DNA from: Micromonospora sp. WMMD1102 | GTDB lineage: Bacteria > Actinomycetota > Actinomycetes > Mycobacteriales > Micromonosporaceae | Assembly (NCBI RefSeq): GCF_029626265.1 | Contig: NZ_JARUBN010000001.1 | Coordinates: 1,178,001-1,242,000, forward strand | Length of the DNA: 64,000 nucleotides | Reading direction: 5' to 3' | Program-made: the position numbers and the translations under genes | The notes under the pieces: model-generated | Told to the model about the DNA's origin: nothing | The model's input: only the letters and a program-made list of their open reading frames with translations | Database searches by the model: none | Shown: positions 1-7,339 of the stretch, piece by piece | Position numbering within the stretch: the first letter of the stretch is position 1 | Layout: each line of letters begins with the position of its first letter

Positions 1-2
1 TC

Positions 3-986
3 TTCGCCCCGGCGGCGGCACTGATCGTGCTGGGCCAGACCCGGGGACAGCGGATGCGCCGGGCCGTCGAGGTGGTGCTCGGGGTCGCCGCCGGGGTACT
101 CGTCGCCGACCTCGTGGTGCAGGCTCTCGGCCGGACCACCTGGACGGTCCTCACCGTCGTACTGCTGACCGTCGGGCTCGCCACGGCGATCGGCGCGAGC
201 AACGTCTCGGTGGTGCAGGCCACGGTCTCCGCCCTCTATCTGGTGGTGGTGCCGCCGACGACCGACGCGCTGGTGCCGTTCCGGTTCGTCGACGCCCTGA
301 TCGGCGGGGTGGTGGCGCTGGCCGCGAGTCAGCTGGCCAGCGCCCGGCAGCCGCTCGCCCCGCTGCTGGCCGAGTCGAGGCAGACCTTCGCCGCGCTGGC
401 CGAGCTGCTCGTCGAGATCAGCGACGCGCTGGACCGGCGGGACGAACCGGCGGCGCTCGCCGCCCTCGGCCGGGCCCGCGGCCTGGACGCCGCGGTGGAC
501 CGGCTCCAGACGGCGGTACTGGCCGCCGGGGAGGCGCTGCGGCTGCACGTACGGCGGCAGCGGCACATCGGCCGGGTACACGCGCTGCACGCGTCCACCC
601 GGCAGGTCGACTATGCGGTCCGCAACCTGCGGGTGCTGGCCCGCGCCGGCGTGGCACTGACCCGGCTGCCGGTGGCCAGCCCGCCGGAACTGGCCGAGGC
701 GCTGCACTCGCTCGCCGAGGCGATGCGCTGTGCGGGCGAGGCGCTCGCCGCCGACCTGAGCGGGCAGGACGAGGCGGCCGACCGGTACGCCGAGCAGACC
801 GACGCAGCCGCCCTGGCAGCGGTACGCAGCGCCGGGCGGCTGCTCACCCGGACGCCCCCGCTGCCGATCATCATGATCGTGGGCCAGATCCGGGCGACCG
901 CGATCGACCTGCTCCGCGGGGTCGGCGCGGACGACGTCGCGGTGCTGAACCGGGTCGACGAGGCCCTCGGACTGCCGCCGCTCTAG
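3..986 (+). CDS. FUSC-family / aromatic acid exporter-like membrane protein (5' end outside window)
   Basis: The frame is open to the first base of the window, so the N-terminus is missing; 327 residues are visible. The first ~100 residues hold hydrophobic segments (around AVEVVLGVAAGVLVADLVV, then VLTVVLLTVGLATAIGAS and FVDALIGGVVALAASQLAS). The remainder is a soluble alpha-helical, Ala/Leu/Arg-rich domain. This TM-then-helical layout is that of the FUSC/ArAE family of putative effluxers; the substrate cannot be told. A GTG at 27 could be read as a start, but the preceding in-frame residues (FAPAAALIVLGQTRG) continue the usual membrane motif, so it is internal. Confidence 0.75.
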   Translation, partial: FAPAAALIVLGQTRGQRMRRAVEVVLGVAAGVLVADLVVQALGRTTWTVLTVVLLTVGLATAIGASNVSVVQATVSALYLVVVPPTTDALVPFRFVDALIGGVVALAASQLASARQPLAPLLAESRQTFAALAELLVEISDALDRRDEPAALAALGRARGLDAAVDRLQTAVLAAGEALRLHVRRQRHIGRVHALHASTRQVDYAVRNLRVLARAGVALTRLPVASPPELAEALHSLAEAMRCAGEALAADLSGQDEAADRYAEQTDAAALAAVRSAGRLLTRTPPLPIIMIVGQIRATAIDLLRGVGADDVAVLNRVDEALGLPPL

Positions 987-1024
987 CCCTGCCTGCCCGC
1001 GTCCGGGCCGGTGACGGTGGCTGA

Positions 1025-2251
1025 CTAATCGGCGGCGGCGGCGGCGGGGGCGCGGCGCAGGGCCAGCAGGGCCACGTCGTCGACCGGCTGCTCGACGCCG
1101 AGACTGGTCATGATCTTGCCGCAGACCGTCTCCGCCGGTCCGGGCCGGATCGCCGCGCGCAGCCGCTCCAGCCCGATGTCGATGAGCTCGTCCCGGCGCT
1201 CCACGAGACCGTCGGTGTAGCAGACCAGCAGGGCACCGGGCGGGAACTCGACGGTGGTGCTCCGGCGGGCCCTCGGACGCCCGGTGCCGAGCGGCAGGTC
1301 GATGGGGAGCGGCACGGTGTCGACCGGTTCGCCGGGCCGGGCGATCATCGGGGCCAGATGCCCGGCCAGCGAGATCCGCAGCTCCGTCCGGTCCGGGCTG
1401 ATCAGCGCATAGAGCACGGTGGCCAGCTTGCCCGCCTCGAAATGCTGGATCTTGCGGTCGAGCCGGGTGAGCGCGTCGGCGGGGTCGTCACACTCCAGGG
1501 CGTACGCCCGCAGCGCGCTACGGAGCCGGCCCATCACCACGGCTGCCGGCAGGCCGTGCCCGGAGACGTCGCCGACGACGATGCCGAGCCAGCCGGAGGG
1601 GAGGGTGAAGACGTCGTACCAGTCGCCACCGATTCCGGTGTGGTGCCCGGGGACGTACCGGGCGGCCATGTCGACGCCGACCGCCTCCGGTAGCCGGGTC
1701 GGCAGCAGGCTGCGTTGCAGGGCGAGGGCGGCGGTCCGGTCGATGTTGCCCGTCCGGGCCTGGCTGGCCAGGCTCGCCCGGTCGGCGACGAGTTGCAGCA
1801 GGCGGATGTCGTCGGCGCCGAACCGGCGTGGGGTGAGGGTGCCGACGTGCAGGACACCGACCAGCTCGGAGCCGGCGAACATGGGTACCCCGAGCATCGA
1901 CCGGATGCCCTTCTCGTGCAGCAGCGGGTTGACCACCTCGGCCGGGGTGACCCGTTCCAGCACGACCGGCTGCCGGTCCTGGGCGACCCGGCCGGCGAAC
2001 CCCCGGCCGACAGCGATCCGGAACCCCTGCCGGACCTCCTCCTCCAGCCCCTTCGCGGCGGTGGCCACGAGCTGCTGAGCGTGCTGGTCGAGCAGCAGGA
2101 TCACGGCGGTGTCGACCCCGAGCAGTCCGCAGATCCGGGCCAGCAGTTCGTCGAGCAGGTCGCCGACTTCCAGCTGGGACAGCGCGGAGTCGGTCACCGC
2201 CTCGATTCGGCGCAGCCGCTCGTCGGCTCCGGGGTTGTCCGCCTCGATCAC
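1025..2251 (-). CDS. GAF-domain PP2C (SpoIIE/RsbU-type) serine/threonine phosphatase
   Basis: 408 residues. An N-terminal GAF sensor (about 25-165; DTAVILLLD, GFAGRVAQDRQPVV, LGVPMFAGSELVGVLHVG) precedes a SpoIIE-type PP2C domain (about 180-400) with metal-binding motifs GGDWYD, VGDVSGHG and CYTDGLVERR, ending in the DDVALL segment. Such enzymes dephosphorylate anti-sigma-factor antagonists in partner-switching cascades. The open frame extends upstream to 2410, but the GTG at 2251 (VIEADNPGADERL) matches the usual beginning, and the extra 53 residues are low-complexity Arg/Pro-rich sequence over the intergenic region. No anti-sigma or antagonist gene is adjacent, so the target is unknown. It converges on the FUSC gene. 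Confidence 0.9.
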   Translation of the reverse strand: MIEADNPGADERLRRIEAVTDSALSQLEVGDLLDELLARICGLLGVDTAVILLLDQHAQQLVATAAKGLEEEVRQGFRIAVGRGFAGRVAQDRQPVVLERVTPAEVVNPLLHEKGIRSMLGVPMFAGSELVGVLHVGTLTPRRFGADDIRLLQLVADRASLASQARTGNIDRTAALALQRSLLPTRLPEAVGVDMAARYVPGHHTGIGGDWYDVFTLPSGWLGIVVGDVSGHGLPAAVVMGRLRSALRAYALECDDPADALTRLDRKIQHFEAGKLATVLYALISPDRTELRISLAGHLAPMIARPGEPVDTVPLPIDLPLGTGRPRARRSTTVEFPPGALLVCYTDGLVERRDELIDIGLERLRAAIRPGPAETVCGKIMTSLGVEQPVDDVALLALRRAPAAAAAD

Positions 2252-2454
2252 GCGGGCAAGCCTAGTCCCTGCCCTGTCGGGCGTGACGCTGGTCGGCGGG
2301 TGGTTCGGGGTGGGTCGGACACGGCCCGCCCGGGCGCCGGCCATAACCGGAAAAAGGCCGCGATCGGCCGTGCCCGGGGTACGGATTCGGGCACTAGGGT
2401 CGGCGGACACGACCCCTGTCGCCGGTAGCCGTCCCGTCGTACGAGGAGTTCCAG

Positions 2455-2787
2455 TTGATCTTTATCGCCGCGAAGTTCCGAGTGCTCCCCGAGTACGCCG
2501 AGCGGTGGCCCGAGATCGCCGCCGACTTCACCCGGGCGACCCGGGCCGAGCCCGGCTGCCTGTGGTTCGAGTGGTCGCGTAGCGTCGAGGAGCCGACGGA
2601 GTACGTGCTGGTCGAGGCGTTCCGGGACGGCGACGCGGGTGCCGCGCACGTGGGTTCGGAGCACTTCCGGCAGGCGCAGCGGAGCCTGCCGGAGTACCTC
2701 GCCGAGACGCCGCGGATCGTGAACGCCACGGTCCCGCAGGACGACTGGTCGATCCTCGGCGAGATGACGGTGCCCGAGCGGCGCTGA
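2455..2787 (+). CDS. Antibiotic biosynthesis monooxygenase (ABM) domain protein, putative quinol monooxygenase
   Basis: 110 residues forming one ABM ferredoxin-like fold: beta start MIFIAAKFRVLPEYAERW, then EPGCLWFEWSRSVEEPTEYVLVEAFRDGDAGAAHVGSEHF split by short loops, and a C-terminal EMTVPERR. The start is TTG, chosen because GAGGAG lies at 2442-2447 just upstream. Members act on quinols or polyketide-like aromatics without cofactor, or degrade heme; the exact substrate is not visible. It is transcribed alone. Confidence 0.8.
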   Translation: MIFIAAKFRVLPEYAERWPEIAADFTRATRAEPGCLWFEWSRSVEEPTEYVLVEAFRDGDAGAAHVGSEHFRQAQRSLPEYLAETPRIVNATVPQDDWSILGEMTVPERR

Positions 2788-2817
2788 GGCGTACCCGGGG
2801 CAACGCTCCCGGCCCAC

Positions 2818-2880
2818 CGGGGCGGCGCTGAGGCGTGCCGGGGCGGCGCTGAGGCGGCGCTGAGGCGTGCCGGGGCCGGG
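2818..2880. repeat. Short GC-rich tandem repeats after the ABM gene
   Basis: The block GGCGCTGAGGCGTGCCGGGG and shortened forms of it (GGCGCTGAGGC) recur between the convergent ABM and TetR genes. It starts from the same GGCGCTGAGGCGT string that spans the ABM stop codon, so it looks like local slippage duplication of a gene end. Confidence 0.6.
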
Positions 2881-2884
2881 CGGG

Positions 2885-3523
2885 TCAACCGCGCCCCGCT
2901 GTCCGCCGGCCGGGCGGTCCGATGCCGACGGCCGGCAGGATCGCCTGGTCGACGATGTCGGCGAGGACCTGCTCGTACGGCAGGTGGTCGTTGTCGGTGC
3001 TGTACTTGAGCACCAGCGCCTCGCCGATGTCCATCACCACCGGGGTGAGCAGCGCCGGATCGATCTCGCCCTGTGCGGCGTAGTGCCGCAGCACCGTACT
3101 GGTGAAGGTGCCGCCCCGAGGCTCGAAGACCCGGGTGTACAACGCCGCCACCAGGTCCGGGTGGCGCTGCCGTTCCATCAGGAGCGCCACCACGGCAGCG
3201 GCGGCCGGCGTGGTCATCCAGGCGACGAGTTGGGTCAGGGCCCGGATCAGGTCGCCGCGCAGGTCGTTCGCGCCCGGTGACGGCACCTCCTGCGGGTGCG
3301 CCTCGTGCAGCGCGTCGAGCAGCAGTTCGCGCGGGGACGACCAGCGCCGGTACAGCGACGTCTTGGCCGTTGCCGCCTCCTTGGCGATGCCCTCCATGGT
3401 GAGTCCGCCGATGCCGACCTCGGCGACCTGGCGGAGTACGGCGGCGTGGATCGCCCGGACCAGGTCGTCGCCGCGCCGCCGGGTACGCCGTTCCGGCCCC
3501 GGTCCGGGTTCCCTCTCCTGCAT
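2885..3523 (-). CDS. TetR/AcrR-family transcriptional regulator
   Basis: 212 residues. The N-terminal helix-turn-helix (about 22-68) reads VAEVGIGGLTMEGIAKEAA followed by TAKTSLYRRWSSPRELLLDAL, the TetR recognition-helix pattern; the C-terminal domain resembles TetR_C_11-type ligand-binding domains (PDLVAALYTRVFEPR). The ATG at 3523 is preceded by GGAGAGGCAGC; the open frame further upstream crosses the operator region and is not coding. It is divergent from the DUF418 gene and probably represses both itself and that gene through the palindrome at 3551-3577. The effector is unknown. Confidence 0.9.
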   Translation of the reverse strand: MQEREPGPGPERRTRRRGDDLVRAIHAAVLRQVAEVGIGGLTMEGIAKEAATAKTSLYRRWSSPRELLLDALHEAHPQEVPSPGANDLRGDLIRALTQLVAWMTTPAAAAVVALLMERQRHPDLVAALYTRVFEPRGGTFTSTVLRHYAAQGEIDPALLTPVVMDIGEALVLKYSTDNDHLPYEQVLADIVDQAILPAVGIGPPGRRTAGRG

Positions 3524-3550
3524 GCTGCCTCTCCAGTAGGAAACGCTTGC

Positions 3551-3577
3551 GTATCTTATCTGCGGCAGGTTAGATAC
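3551..3577. promoter_or_regulatory. Candidate TetR operator (12-bp imperfect inverted repeat)
   Basis: GTATCTTATCTG (3551-3562) and CAGGTTAGATAC (3566-3577) are inverted repeats with 10 of 12 positions complementary and a 3-bp centre. The site is AT-rich compared with its surroundings and sits 28 bp upstream of the regulator start, between divergent genes. That it is the TetR operator is inference from position and symmetry. Confidence 0.6.
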
Positions 3578-3687
3578 ACCTGCGTAGCTAATCGCGGCGG
3601 CCGATGTCGGCGATTCTGCTCGCCCGACGGCCGTCGCCGTTGCTGCCGACCTGCCCTGCCCACCCATGCCTTGATCACGGGGGAAGC

Positions 3688-4962
3688 ATGTCCGGACCAT
3701 CCAACCCGACCGACCTCACCATCGCACCGCGAGACGCCGGGGCGGCGCAGGCCCGGCCACCCGCCGCCGGAGTCCGGGCACTCGCCCCCGACCTGGCCCG
3801 GGGGACGATGCTGCTGCTCATCGCGCTGGCCCACGCCCACATGTACCTCTACGGCCACGAGACCCTCTTCCGCGGCTACCGTACCGACGGCGGCACCGTC
3901 GACCGGGTGGTCGCCGGACTCCAGGTGCTGCTGGTCGACGGCCGCGCACTGCCGATGTTCGCCGCGCTCCTCGGCTACGGGATGGTCCGGCTGGCCGACC
4001 GGCATGCCGCCACCGGCGCCGACTGGCCACAGGTACGCGGCCTGCTGCGTCGACGCAGCCGCTGGCTGATCGCGTTCGGCTTCGTACACGCGCTGCTGCT
4101 CTTCTTCGGCGACATCCTCGCCGCGTACGGGCTGCTCGGGCTGGTGCTGGTCGGGATGCTCCGCGCCCGGGACCGTACCCTGCTGCTGGTCGCCGGGCTC
4201 TGGACACTGGTCTTCGCCGCGATCTCCGTCCTGCCGCCGCTCGCGATGATCGAGAACGGCCCGGCGCCGCTGCCGACCGCCGTCGAGTCCCCGCTCGCCG
4301 CGATCCTTCCCCGGGTCGGAACCTGGGCGGGACTCACGCCGATGCTGGCACTGGACGTGGTCACCCCGATGCTGCTCGGCATCTGGGCCGCCCGGCGCCG
4401 GCTGCTCGACGAGCCCGGCCGGCACCGGCGGCTGCTGACCCGGGTCGCGGCGGGCGGGATCGGCATCGCGGTGCTCGGCGGTGCCCCGCTGGCGCTGATC
4501 GATGCACAGGTCTGGACGGACTGGAGCGCCGGCACCGCCGTACCGGCGTACGTCCTGCACAGCGTGACCGGGATCGGCGCCGGCATCGGCTACGCCGCAC
4601 TGGCCGGCCTGCTCGCGCACCGGCTCGGCAACGCACCAGGCCTCGGCAACGCACCGGGCCTCGGCGGTGCACCGGGTCCGGTGGTCAGCGCACTCGCCGC
4701 CTGCGGGCAGCGCTCGCTGACCTGCTACCTGCTCCAGTCCGTGGCGTTCGTGGCCGTCTTCTCGCCGTGGGCCGGCGGGCTCGGCGGGCGGCTCGGTGAC
4801 GCGGCCGCCTCGGCGGTGGCCCTCGGTGTCTGGCTCGGCACCGTGCTGCTCGCCGAGTCCATGCGCCGGGCGGGACGGCGGGGTCCGGCCGAGGTGTTGC
4901 TCCGCCGGCTCAGCTACCGGCAGACCCCGCTGGCCAGCGCCGGAGCACCGGCGCGGCGGTGA
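3688..4962 (+). CDS. DUF418 family multi-pass membrane protein
   Basis: 424 residues with about 8-10 hydrophobic segments (for example TMLLLIALAHAHMYLYG, MFAALLGYGMVRLA, FGFVHALLLFFGDILAAYG) and the C-terminal DUF418 pattern (LAACGQRSLTCYLLQS, then LLAESMRRAGRRGPAEVLLR and LSYR). The N-terminal HxxHMYL/LLGYG features recall acyltransferase_3/HGSNAT-like folds; function is not established. The ATG at 3688 is chosen for the GGGGGAAGC just upstream; the frame is open from 3604. A short in-frame repeat encodes LGNAPGLGNAPGLGGAPG near residue 315. It is likely controlled by the divergent TetR regulator. Confidence 0.8.
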   Translation: MSGPSNPTDLTIAPRDAGAAQARPPAAGVRALAPDLARGTMLLLIALAHAHMYLYGHETLFRGYRTDGGTVDRVVAGLQVLLVDGRALPMFAALLGYGMVRLADRHAATGADWPQVRGLLRRRSRWLIAFGFVHALLLFFGDILAAYGLLGLVLVGMLRARDRTLLLVAGLWTLVFAAISVLPPLAMIENGPAPLPTAVESPLAAILPRVGTWAGLTPMLALDVVTPMLLGIWAARRRLLDEPGRHRRLLTRVAAGGIGIAVLGGAPLALIDAQVWTDWSAGTAVPAYVLHSVTGIGAGIGYAALAGLLAHRLGNAPGLGNAPGLGGAPGPVVSALAACGQRSLTCYLLQSVAFVAVFSPWAGGLGGRLGDAAASAVALGVWLGTVLLAESMRRAGRRGPAEVLLRRLSYRQTPLASAGAPARR

Positions 4963-5184
4963 CCGGCCACCGCCAGCGCCCGCCCGCCCCGCCCGACCGG
5001 CCGACTGACCGGTCGGGCGGGGCCGGGGCACCGGGCCGGCGGTAGCGCAGAACCGACCGAACCGGGCCGACTACTATCGTGATCTCAGCGGCCTGTCGCT
5101 GGAGCGGGCACCCGGCGGCCAGGGACCGGGCTCGGCACGCGTCCAGCTCGTCGAGGCCCGACCGATGATCGAGGAGGCGCCACG

Positions 5185-5679
5185 GTGGCGGCCATAGAAC
5201 GTACTCTTGTCCTGCTCAAGCCGGACGCGGTGGCGCGCGGGCTGACCGGACGCCTGGTGCAGCGCTTCGAGGACGCCGGCCTGAAGATCGTCGGCATCAA
5301 GATGAAGCAGCTGGACCCGGACTTCACCCGCCGGCACTACTTCGACCTGGAGGAGCGGTTCGGCAAGGGCGTCTACGACGCCACCGCCACCTACATGCAG
5401 CAGGGGCCGGTGGTGGCACTGCTGCTGGAGGGCGTAGAGGCGGTCGCGAACGTCCGCCGCATGATCGGCCCGACCTTCCCGGGGCAGGCGGCACCCGGCA
5501 CCATCCGGGGCGACTTCGCGCACATGTCGAAGGCGTACGCCGAGACGACCGGCAAGGCCATCGCCAACCTGGTGCACGCCTCCGGCAGCGTCGACGAGGC
5601 GAAGTACGAGTCCGAGCTCTGGTTCGGTGCCGACGAGCAGTTCGACTACCCCGGCCTCGCCGAGCGGTACGTCTTCTGA
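5185..5679 (+). CDS. ndk: Nucleoside diphosphate kinase (long, divergent form)
   Basis: 164 residues. ERTLVLLKPDAVARGLTGR is the diagnostic N-terminus; FPGQAAPGTIRGDF and NLVHASGS follow, with His131 as the predicted phosphohistidine. Usual bacterial Ndk is about 137 residues with an NxxHxSDS active-site string; here there are about 15 extra residues just before the histidine (AHMSKAYAETTGKAI) and the string is HASGS. It therefore resembles long Ndk forms seen in archaea and some other bacteria, and may be a second copy. The GTG start has GAGGAGG at 5170-5176. It transfers the gamma phosphate between NTP and NDP. Confidence 0.88.
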   Translation: MAAIERTLVLLKPDAVARGLTGRLVQRFEDAGLKIVGIKMKQLDPDFTRRHYFDLEERFGKGVYDATATYMQQGPVVALLLEGVEAVANVRRMIGPTFPGQAAPGTIRGDFAHMSKAYAETTGKAIANLVHASGSVDEAKYESELWFGADEQFDYPGLAERYVF

Positions 5680-5711
5680 CCCGCACCACCCGGCGGGGAC
5701 CTGACTAGTCC

Positions 5712-5768
5712 GCGGCGTCCCGAGGAGTCCGCGGCGACGCTGCGGCGTCCCGAGGAGTCCGCGGCGAC
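5712..5768. repeat. 27-bp direct repeat, two tandem copies (30-bp period)
   Basis: The 27-bp unit at 5712-5738, which begins GCGGCGTCCCGAGGAG, is repeated at 5742-5768. It lies between the convergent ndk and cvnD genes. No function can be assigned. Confidence 0.75.
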
Positions 5769-5868
5769 CCGACGAACCCGGCTCCGCCGGTCCGTGAAGA
5801 CGGCGGTCCGGGCCCCGCACCCGGCGGCGGCCCGGACCGACCGGTTCCGGGGTTCCCGGCGTGGCGGC

Positions 5869-6489
5869 TCAGCCGGAGCTGGCCGGCGACATCGTCCGGT
5901 GACTGCGCATCGCGTGTTCGAGCACGGCGATCAGCACCTGCTTGCCCGACTCCCGCTTCCGGGCGTCGCAGAGCAGCACCGGTACGCCCGGGTCGAGGCT
6001 CAGCGCCTGGGTGACCTCTTCGAGCTGGTACTGCCGGGCACCCTCGAAGCAGTTGACCGCGACGATGAACGGCGTGCCGTGCTTCTCGAAGTAGTCGACC
6101 GACGGGAAACAGTCGGCCAGCCGGCGGGTGTCGGCGAGCACCACCGCGCCGAGTGCGCCGAGCGCCAGCTCGTCCCAGACGAACCAGAACCTGTCCTGCC
6201 CGGGTGTGCCGAAGAGATACAGCACCAGGTCGTCGCTGATGCTGATCCGGCCGAAGTCCATCGCCACCGTGGTGGTGGTCTTCGCCTCCACTCCGGAGAG
6301 GTCGTCGACGCTGACCCCCTCCTCGGTGAGGAGTTCCTCGGTCCGGAGTGGACGTGTCTCGCTGACCGCCCCGACCAGGGTGGTCTTGCCGACGCCGAAG
6401 CCTCCCGCGATCAGGATCTTGACGGCGGTCGGCAGCGGTTCGCCGGACGTCCCGGCGAGGTCGGCACCGTCAGAGTGCGCGTAGCCCAT
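5869..6489 (-). CDS. cvnD: Conservon GTP-binding protein CvnD
   Basis: 206 residues. A Walker A P-loop GGFGVGKTT lies near residues 29-37, a G3-like LFGTPGQDRFWFVWDEL near 92-108, and a G4-equivalent VAVNCFEG near 143-150. This is the CvnD small-GTPase-like fold of actinobacterial conservons, which form a membrane-associated switch resembling eukaryotic GPCR/G-protein modules. It is the last gene of cvnA-B-C-D and overlaps the end of cvnC by 20 bp, so translational coupling is likely. Confidence 0.93.
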   Translation of the reverse strand: MGYAHSDGADLAGTSGEPLPTAVKILIAGGFGVGKTTLVGAVSETRPLRTEELLTEEGVSVDDLSGVEAKTTTTVAMDFGRISISDDLVLYLFGTPGQDRFWFVWDELALGALGAVVLADTRRLADCFPSVDYFEKHGTPFIVAVNCFEGARQYQLEEVTQALSLDPGVPVLLCDARKRESGKQVLIAVLEHAMRSHRTMSPASSG

Positions 6490-6856
6490 TTATCACCTGT
6501 TCGAAGATGCTGTCATCGGTTAGGACCGGTGCCGGTCGTGGTTCGAAGACCCGGACGAGCTGTCGTTCGAGCAGATCGCCGAGCAGTACCCGGATCGTGC
6601 CGAGCGGCAGGTCCAGATGTGCCGCGACCTCGGCGACCGAGAGCCGCCGCCGGCAGAGCGCGACGATCGCCAGGTGCTCCGGCCCGAGCCCGAAGTCCCG
6701 GGAGGCGAGCGTCCGCACCGTGCTGACCTGTGAGATCAGGTCGAACTTGCCGGTCACCGGCCGGGCGCGACCCCGGGTCACCGCGTAGGGCCGGACCACC
6801 GGCCCGGCCTGTTCGTCGACCCAGTGGACCTCGGGAGGATCCTCGTACTCGGTCAT
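6470..6856 (-). CDS. cvnC: Conservon DUF742 protein CvnC
   Basis: 128 residues of a DUF742 protein: VVRPYAVTRGRARP near the N-terminus, then a winged-helix-like C-terminal half with CRRRLSVAEVAAHLDLPLGT and IRVLLGDLLERQLVRV. In conservons it works with the roadblock protein CvnB and GTPase CvnD downstream of the CvnA sensor. It starts 9 bp after the end of cvnB and overlaps cvnD. Confidence 0.92.
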   Translation of the reverse strand: MTEYEDPPEVHWVDEQAGPVVRPYAVTRGRARPVTGKFDLISQVSTVRTLASRDFGLGPEHLAIVALCRRRLSVAEVAAHLDLPLGTIRVLLGDLLERQLVRVFEPRPAPVLTDDSIFEQVINGLRAL

Positions 6857-6865
6857 GGTCCGGGC

Positions 6866-7285
6866 TCACTGCCGTCGGGCGGGAGCGTCGGGTGCCCTGG
6901 TGCTCGACGCGAGGTACTTGCCGGCCCGGGTCACCAGCATGGCCATCTCGTACGCGATCAGCCCGACGTCCGCGTCCTCCGAGGCGAGCACCGCGAGACA
7001 GGCGCCGTGCCCGGCCGCGGTGACGAACAGGAACGCCGAGCGCATCTCGATGATGGTCTGCTGCACCGGCCCACCGCCGAACCTCTTGCCGGCCCCCCGG
7101 GCCAGGCTCTGCACCCCGGAGGCGACCGCGGCCAGGTGCTCCGCGTCGTCCCGGTCGAGCTCCCGCGACGAGGCCATCAGCAGCCCGTCGACGGAGAGCA
7201 GGATGGCGTGCTGGGTCTGTTTCACGCGACTGACCAGGTCGTCGAGCAACCAGGTCAGGTCGAGGTTGGACGCTGTCTTCTGCAC
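6866..7285 (-). CDS. cvnB: Conservon roadblock/LC7 protein CvnB
   Basis: 139 residues: NLDLTWLLDDLVSRVKQTQHA, LLSVDGLLMASSREL, LAAVASGVQSLARGAG and LFVTAAGHGACLAVL make up a roadblock/LC7 domain. Such proteins act as GTPase-activating or scaffold partners for the cognate Ras-like GTPase (CvnD). The GTG start at 7285 follows GAGAGAGGGA. The gap to cvnA is 54 bp, consistent with one operon. Confidence 0.92.
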   Translation of the reverse strand: MQKTASNLDLTWLLDDLVSRVKQTQHAILLSVDGLLMASSRELDRDDAEHLAAVASGVQSLARGAGKRFGGGPVQQTIIEMRSAFLFVTAAGHGACLAVLASEDADVGLIAYEMAMLVTRAGKYLASSTRAPDAPARRQ

Positions 7286-7339
7286 GGGTTGGTCCCTCTC
7301 TCTACCGGTGATCTCGCCGTCTCGCCAGGCGGTGCGCGC

